64,000 bases of DNA, taken from assembly GCA_022647565.1 (NCBI GenBank), contig JALCLA010000003.1, positions 310,001 through 374,000 of the forward strand, written 5' to 3'. Below are positions 58,469 through 64,000 of the stretch, one piece after another (positions within the stretch are counted from its first letter, which is position 1; the number at the start of each line of letters is the position of its first letter). The notes below the pieces were generated by a model. It was not told where the DNA came from, made no database searches, and worked only from the letters and a program-made list of their open reading frames with translations. Made by a program: the position numbers and the translations under genes. This stretch comes from Chiayiivirga sp. Its GTDB lineage: Bacteria; Pseudomonadota; Gammaproteobacteria; Xanthomonadales; Xanthomonadaceae.

Positions 58469-58543
58469 CGCCGAGATTTCCCGCTGCCCCCCTTCGCCTT
58501 CGGCATCGACGTACGGGTGAGCTGCGGCATTGAGGAGGAAAAG

Positions 58544-59725
58544 ATGATGGCGAGACTCAGTAGCCTTCTACTCGCTATAGCGCAGGTTGTCGCCACACTT
58601 GCGTTGATCTGCAGTGCCATGCTGCCACTCCAAGCGATGGCGGGTGATCGCTGGGTACCAGCGCCCCTGAATCACAGTCGGAACGGTGCTGCCCTTGTAG
58701 TTCTAGCGGATGGCCGTGTCCTTGCAGCGGGAGGCGGACACACGGGCACACTTTCCAGCGTGGAAGTGTTCGATCCATCTAATCGCAGTTGGACATTCGT
58801 CGCGTCAATGCACAACGATCGGATGCGAGCTCAAGCCGTCCTCCTCCCGAATGGAAAAGTCTTAGTCGCCAGCGGAATGCAATCTGCAATGATTGATGCA
58901 GTCGCAACGGCGACGGTCGAGGTCTATGATCCCATTGCGAACACTTGGACTGAAATTGCTCCATTGGCGACAGGACGGGAGTTCTTTACGTTGAACGTCT
59001 TGCTTGATGGGAGCGTGATTGCAGTTGGCGGCCGCCGATCAAACACTCCGGGTATGGACGAGGGGCTATCGTCTTCTGAACGCCTCGCGAATCTAGATGG
59101 CACATGGGAACCCGGCCCTACCCTAAGTCATGCGCGGTACGCTCACACTGCGACCAGTCTTCCTGATGGCCGAATCGCAGTCTTGGGAGGCGCGCGACAA
59201 TTTGGAGACGAGATCGCGCCTGGAGAGATGATTGCAGCAGACGCAAGCGGCAGCTCGCTCCTCGCACCTATGCCACATCCAATGTCTAGTGGCAGCGCCA
59301 TCAAGTTGCCAGACACAGGCGAGATAGTCTTGATGGGTGGATTCGCATCTCCATCTGGCGCCGTGCCGTTCATCGATGCGTATGACCCCGCCACGAATCA
59401 ATGGCGGACTGTCGGCAGCCTCAATACTGGCGCCTATGGTAGTTGCGCTTCGCTTTTGAATGGTGGGCGAATCTTGGTTGCTGGCGGGTGGTCGAATTCG
59501 GTCGGCGCGCGCTTAGAGACGTCAGAAGTATTCGACCCGGACACGGGGTCGACTTGGTTTGTTCAACGGAGAATGTCTATTGGTCGGGCAGGCCCGTGCA
59601 TCCGAATCCCAGACGGCTCGGTCTTGGTCGTGGATAGCAATAGAGTCAACGATCCGAATCATGAGAAGGGGGCTGACCTTTTTATTGGGGAAGGGACGGA
59701 TACGTTCTTTGACGGGTTCGAGTGA
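58544..59725 (+). CDS. Secreted Kelch-like repeat protein with GFE tail
   Basis: A 393-residue exported beta-propeller protein. Signal peptide MMARLSSLLLAIAQVVATLA, extended to a cleavage near AMA-GDR. About six repeats of the form L-x-D/N-G-x-V-L-x-x-G-G followed by Y/F-D-P and W (for example LADGRVLAAGG, VEVFDPSNRSWT) indicate a Kelch-type propeller. The last residues are TFFDGFE, the tail shared with the beta-helix proteins at 24349, 31388 and 34035. GAGGAGG at 58532-58538 supports the start. Base composition is visibly more AT-rich than in neighbouring genes, which, with the tRNA upstream, suggests acquisition. Binding partner unknown. Confidence 0.85.
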   Translation: MMARLSSLLLAIAQVVATLALICSAMLPLQAMAGDRWVPAPLNHSRNGAALVVLADGRVLAAGGGHTGTLSSVEVFDPSNRSWTFVASMHNDRMRAQAVLLPNGKVLVASGMQSAMIDAVATATVEVYDPIANTWTEIAPLATGREFFTLNVLLDGSVIAVGGRRSNTPGMDEGLSSSERLANLDGTWEPGPTLSHARYAHTATSLPDGRIAVLGGARQFGDEIAPGEMIAADASGSSLLAPMPHPMSSGSAIKLPDTGEIVLMGGFASPSGAVPFIDAYDPATNQWRTVGSLNTGAYGSCASLLNGGRILVAGGWSNSVGARLETSEVFDPDTGSTWFVQRRMSIGRAGPCIRIPDGSVLVVDSNRVNDPNHEKGADLFIGEGTDTFFDGFE

Positions 59726-59796
59726 GCAATGCTGAATAGCATCCACTCTGCTCAGTTTCGCGTGTGACCTAGGCAGCAGTTCGGCCACTCCCCGCA

Positions 59797-59813
59797 ACCC
59801 GAAACCTTCGGGT
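59797..59813. terminator. Possible hairpin between convergent genes
   Basis: ACCCGAA/TTCGGGT forms a 7-bp stem with an ACC loop between the convergent Kelch-like and M48 genes. There is no T-tract, so termination is uncertain. Nothing else is seen in the 181-bp gap. Confidence 0.35.
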
Positions 59814-59906
59814 CGTGAGCACCACTGTGAAGACCCGCCGACTCACCAGCTGAGACTGTCACTACTCAACGCGAACAGCGCCTTTGCGTTTCCGCGCTCG
59901 GTGCGA

Positions 59907-60815
59907 TCAGCCGCCGGCGGCCCCGCAGAACCTGGCGCGATACTGCATGGCCTTGGGCATGAGGCGTTGCAGGTTCTCGATGCGCGTCGCGGAGCTGGGA
60001 TGGGTGGAGGCAAACTCGGGCGGTGCCTGCCCGTTCTTGGCCTGCTCCATGCGCTCCCACAGTGCCACCGCTTCCTCCGGATTGAAGCACGCCGCCGCGG
60101 CCAGCATCAGGCCGATCTCGTCGGCCTGGGTTTCGTGTCCACGCGCGTACGGCAATTGCGAGGTATAGCCGTAGGCCGCGAACACCGACTGCATGGTGGA
60201 CTGGTCCATGCCGCTCGCAGCCCCTGCCATCTGGCCGATGCTTTCGAGTTGCTCCCGCGCCATGCGCTGCGCGCCGTGGCGCAACAAGGCGTGCGATATC
60301 TCATGCCCCATCACCACCGCCATGGCATCGGCATTCTTCGCCACCGGCACCAGGCCGGTGTAGACCGCCATCTTCCCGCCCGGCAGGCAGAAGGCGTTGA
60401 CCTGCGGAGAATCGATCACGCTGACATCCCATTCGAATCCGCGTGACAAGTGCTGCGCCTGCAGGTTGTTCTCGGCCGCCAGCGCGGCTTCGACCGGTTC
60501 GATCTTCGCGATCAGGCGATCAGCAATCCCGCGGATCTGCCGCGCGACCTGGGAATCGGGGTCGATCGCCCGTTCCTGCGAGAGGATTTCCTCGTAGGCC
60601 TGCAGGCCGAGCGCCTCCTCCTGTTCGATCGACAGGCTCTTGTCGATGAGCACGGTCTCACCGGTGATCGGGTCGATGCTGCGATTGGACAGGTAGTAGT
60701 AGCCGGCGTACGCGGCAAACGCGATCAGGACCCACCAACGGATGCCGCTGCCACGGCGGCGTGCCACCATTCCATCCAGCGAGTTCGGATCGGGGCGACG
60801 ACCATGGGTATTCAT
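59907..60815 (-). CDS. M48-family zinc metalloprotease
   Basis: A 302-residue membrane-anchored protease: one N-terminal helix (WWVLIAFAAYAGYYYLS), then an M48 domain facing the periplasm. Zinc ligands are the histidines of MGHEISHALLRHG and the Glu in GHETQADEIG. The segment SPQVNAFCLPGGKMAVYTGL is typical of the LoiP/YcaL/BepA group, which handles misassembled envelope proteins. It lacks a lipobox and BepA-type TPRs. The start at 60815 (MNTHGRRPDP) was chosen over a longer frame without support. Confidence 0.9.
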   Translation of the reverse strand: MNTHGRRPDPNSLDGMVARRRGSGIRWWVLIAFAAYAGYYYLSNRSIDPITGETVLIDKSLSIEQEEALGLQAYEEILSQERAIDPDSQVARQIRGIADRLIAKIEPVEAALAAENNLQAQHLSRGFEWDVSVIDSPQVNAFCLPGGKMAVYTGLVPVAKNADAMAVVMGHEISHALLRHGAQRMAREQLESIGQMAGAASGMDQSTMQSVFAAYGYTSQLPYARGHETQADEIGLMLAAAACFNPEEAVALWERMEQAKNGQAPPEFASTHPSSATRIENLQRLMPKAMQYRARFCGAAGG

Positions 60816-60927
60816 GTGCAGGCTCCAAGGCTGCGGGCTGACCGCGATCTGCGGATCACTGACCCGCGTTGCAGAAGGTAACGGAGCGCAGCAAGGATTG
60901 CATCGCCACGCGGCCAACAGTGAACGA

Positions 60928-62838
60928 TCAGAGGTCGCGCGCCACGCGGAATCCGAGGCGCGCATGCGTGGTGCCCGGAGTCGCGCCGGACCGGTAGGCC
61001 GAACGCGCCTCATCCGGCGCGCTGGCCCAGGATGCGCCACGGATCACGCGCTTGGTGCAGCCGGGATTCACCCAGGCCGACGCATCGGTCGGTGCGCGGG
61101 AGTAGTTGTCGTGCCAGCAATCGGCAACCCACTCGGAGACATTGCCGTTGCTGTCATGCAAGCCAAGGCGATTGGCGGCGAAGCTGCGCACCGGAGCCGG
61201 GCCCCAGTGGCCATCGCCGTAGTTGCGGAAGCCATGGTTCCAGGCACGCCCGCGCGAGGAACGATCCTTTTCGCCGGTGAGGTTCTCCAGCAGCTGGTCC
61301 GGCGTGCCGTCTCCCCAGGGGTAGCGGCTGACACTGCCGGCACGCAGGGCGTACTCGAACTCGGCTTCGGACGGTAGCCGGTACGACTCTCCGGTCTCAC
61401 GTGCAAGCCAATCGACGTAGGCCTGCGCATCGGACCACGACACGTGCACGACCGGCAGGTTCGGCGCGGCGTCGGCACCGGCGTAGTCGTGTTGCCAATC
61501 GATGCCGCTGCGTTCACGCAGGTTGCCGCTGCGCTCGTCGTAGGCGGACGAACGCCCACGTCGCGTCGCGCTGCCGACGTGGCCTGAGGCCTGCACGAAG
61601 GCACGGAACTGCGTCACCGTGACTTCCGACACGCCGAGCGCGAAGCCGCGCGCCACGCGAACCTCGTGGCTGGGCCCCTCTTCCTTGCGCCGCTGCGCCT
61701 CATCGCGGCGCGAGCCCATGCGGAATTCGCCGACCGCGATCACCACCAGATCCGGTGCCGTCGCGCCACTGCGCAGACGATCAGTCAGGGTTTGGCCGGG
61801 CGCAAATCCGGCATAGAGCCGCGCCTGTTCGATTTGCTGGCGCAATTCTTCGATGCCCTGCGCCTGCACCGACACCTGCTCGAGCTGCTCCAGCAAGTGT
61901 TCCGCAGCGGAGACGTCGCCACGCGCGGCTGCGACCTGCGCCCGTTGCAGCAGGTCCGCCGCGCGCCCCTGGCGCAGTTCGACGATCTGGCTACCTGCGT
62001 CCTGCACCCCACCCGAACCGGGCTGCACCCGTGCCGCGTCCGCAAGCAGTTTGTCGGAACGCACGTAGTCGCCGGCCTCGGCCGCGGCAGTCGCCTGGGC
62101 CACCAGTTCCGCCTCGATCCGGGCCAGACCAGCGAGCGCCTCGGGCTGCTCCGGATCGCGCTCGAGGATGTCTCGGTAGAGTCGCACCGCACTGGTCTCC
62201 GGGGGCTCCAGCAGGCGACCTGCCGCAACCTCCTGCTGTGCCTTGCGCAATAGCCGCACGACTTCGCGCGCGTGCTCGAAATCGGCTTGCCAGGCGGGAA
62301 GGCGCGGATCCTCCGGACGCAGCTTGCGCAGTATCGGAATCAACTTTCTCGAACTGCCAAGGTCCGCCGAGGCCAGCGCCGATTCCAGTTGCAGCACCAG
62401 GGTTTCGATGATGCGATCCACCCCCGCCACGGCCTGCGTCTGGCCAGGCTCCGCTGCGATCACCGCCAGGTAGAGCCCCAGCGCACTGTCGGCACCATCG
62501 GTGAGGCGACCGGCCTCAAACGCGGCATCCGCACGCGCCAGCACATCATCCGTGCTCTCGCCTTCTGTCATCGTCTCCCCGGGTTCCCAACCGGCTTCCG
62601 CCTCGGGTTCGAGCGGCAGGAGATCCTGCGAAGACTCAGCACTTGCCTCGGCTGGGGCATCCGCCACCGGCGCTTCCACGTTCGGCTCGGGCGGTTCCGC
62701 GATCGCCAGTTCGTCCGGGGGCATCGCTGCCTCCGGAGGTGGGGAATCGCCGCAACCGGCCAGCAACGCAAGCACGAGGGCCGCGACCATCCAGCGCATC
62801 CTCGGCTTGTCGCGCAACCTGCCCTCCAACCCGATCAT
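60928..62838 (-). CDS. Lipoprotein with C-terminal SUMF1/FGE-sulfatase domain
   Basis: A 636-residue lipoprotein (lipobox LALLAGC near residue 29). An acidic Pro/Glu/Ala-rich stretch (30-100) is followed by helical, TPR-like repeats (about 100-350) and a SUMF1-type domain (365-636: VGEFRMGSRRDEAQRRKEE, VSWSDAQAYVDWLARETGES, YRLPSEAEFEYALRAG, GNVSEWVADCWHDNY, RVIRGASWASAPDEARSAYR). The catalytic cysteine pair of true formylglycine-generating enzymes is missing from the last motif, so it is probably a non-catalytic ligand-binding relative. Starts at 62838 (GAGG 9 nt upstream) or 62799 both give a plausible lipoprotein signal. Confidence 0.88.
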   Translation of the reverse strand: MIGLEGRLRDKPRMRWMVAALVLALLAGCGDSPPPEAAMPPDELAIAEPPEPNVEAPVADAPAEASAESSQDLLPLEPEAEAGWEPGETMTEGESTDDVLARADAAFEAGRLTDGADSALGLYLAVIAAEPGQTQAVAGVDRIIETLVLQLESALASADLGSSRKLIPILRKLRPEDPRLPAWQADFEHAREVVRLLRKAQQEVAAGRLLEPPETSAVRLYRDILERDPEQPEALAGLARIEAELVAQATAAAEAGDYVRSDKLLADAARVQPGSGGVQDAGSQIVELRQGRAADLLQRAQVAAARGDVSAAEHLLEQLEQVSVQAQGIEELRQQIEQARLYAGFAPGQTLTDRLRSGATAPDLVVIAVGEFRMGSRRDEAQRRKEEGPSHEVRVARGFALGVSEVTVTQFRAFVQASGHVGSATRRGRSSAYDERSGNLRERSGIDWQHDYAGADAAPNLPVVHVSWSDAQAYVDWLARETGESYRLPSEAEFEYALRAGSVSRYPWGDGTPDQLLENLTGEKDRSSRGRAWNHGFRNYGDGHWGPAPVRSFAANRLGLHDSNGNVSEWVADCWHDNYSRAPTDASAWVNPGCTKRVIRGASWASAPDEARSAYRSGATPGTTHARLGFRVARDL

Positions 62839-62942
62839 CTCGGGAAACCTCGGGAACCCGTGCAGTGCCGTCCGGTTTGGCCTGCGGCGCCGAACTTAGG
62901 CTATTGTCGCGACACGATCAACTGCAGGGAACTCCCGCATCG

Positions 62943-64000
62943 ATGGCTCGCTGGATTGCTTCGGACGCCGACCTCGCCTCCGCACTTGATGGACTCGACG
63001 CCGAATTGATCGCACTGGATACCGAGTTCGTCCGGGAAAAGACCTATTACGCGCAGCTGGCGCTGGTGCAGCTCGCCGCGCGCGACGACATCCTGCTGAT
63101 CGACCCACTCGCGCTGGATCAGGCGGCGGCCTTGAGGCGCGCGCTCACCGGCCCGGGGCTGAAGCTCATGCACAGCCCAAGCGAGGATCTGCAGGCGCTC
63201 AAGCACCGCTACGGCGTGTTGCCGCGCCCCCTGTTCGATACCCAGGTGGCCGCGGCCCTGGTCGGTCTCGGGGCCGGGCTCGGCTACCAGGCCTTGATCG
63301 AGCGATTGCTTGGAATCCACCTGGAAAAGGGCGAAACCCGTTCGGATTGGCTGCGCCGGCCGTTGTCGGAATCGCAGTGCAGCTATGCCGCCGACGACGT
63401 GCTCCACCTCGCGGCGGCGCACGCACAGCTGGCCGCCCGCCTGCGCGCTTGCGGGCGCGAATCCTGGCTGGAGGAAGAGTGCGAACGCCAGCTCGCCACC
63501 GCGGAGGCGGACGGAGTCGATCCCCTGCCGCACCTATCGGCACGCAGCGCGCAACGCATGAGGCGCGAGCAGCAATGGCGGCTGCGTCGCCTGCTACTGT
63601 GGCGCGAAGACCAGGCCCGCCGCAGCGACAAGCCCAAGAGCTGGGTGCTGGACAACGAACTCGTGGTCGACCTCGCCTTGCCCGAGTTTGCGCGGCGCAA
63701 CGATTTCGAAGCGCTGCTCGATGCCCGCCCACGCGCGCCGCGCCGGCTGCGGGACGAACTGTGGGACGTTCTCGTGCGTCCGTTCGACAGCTCCGAACGC
63801 GACCTGCCTCTGGCCGAAGCACCCGATCCGCGCTGGCGCGAGCCGCTCAAGCGCATGCAGGAGGCCGTCGCACGCGTGGCAACCGAACACGAGTTGCCTG
63901 AAGGCCTGCTCTGCGCACGCCGCCATCTCGAAGCGCTGCTCGCCGGCCGTCGCTGGCCGCGCGCGCTCGAAGGCTGGCGCCAACCCCTGCTGGAACCTGC
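62943..64000 (+). CDS. rnd: Ribonuclease D (partial, cut by the window end)
   Basis: The first 352 codons of a 3'-to-5' exoribonuclease that trims tRNA precursors. DEDD-family residues: D26 and E28 in LDTEFVRE, an Asp in HSPSEDLQALKH/FDTQVAAAL, and Y plus D in SYAADDVLHLA. An HRDC region follows (about 205 onward: RREQQWRLRRLLLWREDQAR). No stop codon occurs before the window edge. The start ATGGCTCGC at 62943 is preceded by GCAGGGAA. It is divergent from the SUMF1-domain lipoprotein gene across 104 bp. Confidence 0.93.
   Translation, partial: MARWIASDADLASALDGLDAELIALDTEFVREKTYYAQLALVQLAARDDILLIDPLALDQAAALRRALTGPGLKLMHSPSEDLQALKHRYGVLPRPLFDTQVAAALVGLGAGLGYQALIERLLGIHLEKGETRSDWLRRPLSESQCSYAADDVLHLAAAHAQLAARLRACGRESWLEEECERQLATAEADGVDPLPHLSARSAQRMRREQQWRLRRLLLWREDQARRSDKPKSWVLDNELVVDLALPEFARRNDFEALLDARPRAPRRLRDELWDVLVRPFDSSERDLPLAEAPDPRWREPLKRMQEAVARVATEHELPEGLLCARRHLEALLAGRRWPRALEGWRQPLLEP

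Noticed and set aside
58290-59906. Integrated island bounded by a duplicated tRNA-Leu 3' end
   Set aside because: No second copy of the tRNA end was found downstream of the Kelch-like gene, so clear island borders cannot be claimed.

Overview
The window is about 64 kb of high-GC DNA with the gene content of a gammaproteobacterium of the Xanthomonadales (Lysobacterales). Supporting signs are a GyrA with glutamine at position 83, a MetX-family enzyme of the Xanthomonas serine O-succinyltransferase type, the epmA-ligA-zipA-smc block, an Mpo1-like gene inside the sdh operon, a DUF3011 protein and GTAG-type REP palindromes. Genus-level placement is not possible from the sequence alone. Coding density is high and no gene-free stretch exceeds 300 bp; the largest gap is 3780-4051. 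No CRISPR array, integrase, transposase or prophage was seen.

Layout. 1-3779: succinate dehydrogenase operon sdhC-sdhD-sdhA-(Mpo1-like)-sdhB on the minus strand. 4052-7954: ygfZ, an orphan PhnD-like binding protein, cbpA, hsp20 and a Prx5-type peroxiredoxin. 8025-10619: gyrA. 10734-14571: a polytopic membrane protein convergent with an mtnA-GT2-GtrA operon. 14675-16249: two proteins without assigned function (an H1-like-tailed protein and a DUF3011 protein). 16423-23799: chromosome and division block smc-zipA-ligA-epmA, in which smc carries a single-base frameshift near its 5' end. 23941: queF.

24349-36533 is the accessory heart of the window. It holds an ECF sigma factor (27911) followed by a membrane Ser/Thr kinase with a C-terminal half suggestive of TPRs (28534). 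Around them are three paralogous secreted beta-helix/Ig proteins: two intact in tandem downstream (31388, 34035) and one decayed by about seven frameshifts and divergent upstream (24349-27783). The three share a C-terminal F-x-(S/D)-G-F-E tail, which recurs in a Kelch-like protein at 58544. All three have a CTCGTCAAYC element 36-55 nt before the start codon. I propose this as a phospho-regulated sigma/exoprotein module with an undescribed C-terminal signature.

36698-42806: ppiC-like lipoprotein, bolA and yciI (minus strand), then yciO-scpA-scpB-rluB (plus strand) and a CsgG-like protein. 42973-44939: omega-amidase and methionine aminotransferase, which fit methionine salvage together with mtnA. 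44999-49165: a large secreted subtilase. 49345-56359: a complete cytochrome c maturation operon ccmABCDEFGHI, with REP palindromes inside ccmF and ccmI, running directly into a MetX-family acyltransferase and then a cysteine dioxygenase. 58229: tRNA-Leu(CAA), followed by a lower-GC Kelch-like gene. 59907-62838: M48 protease and a SUMF1-domain lipoprotein. 62943-64000: 5' part of rnd, cut by the window end.
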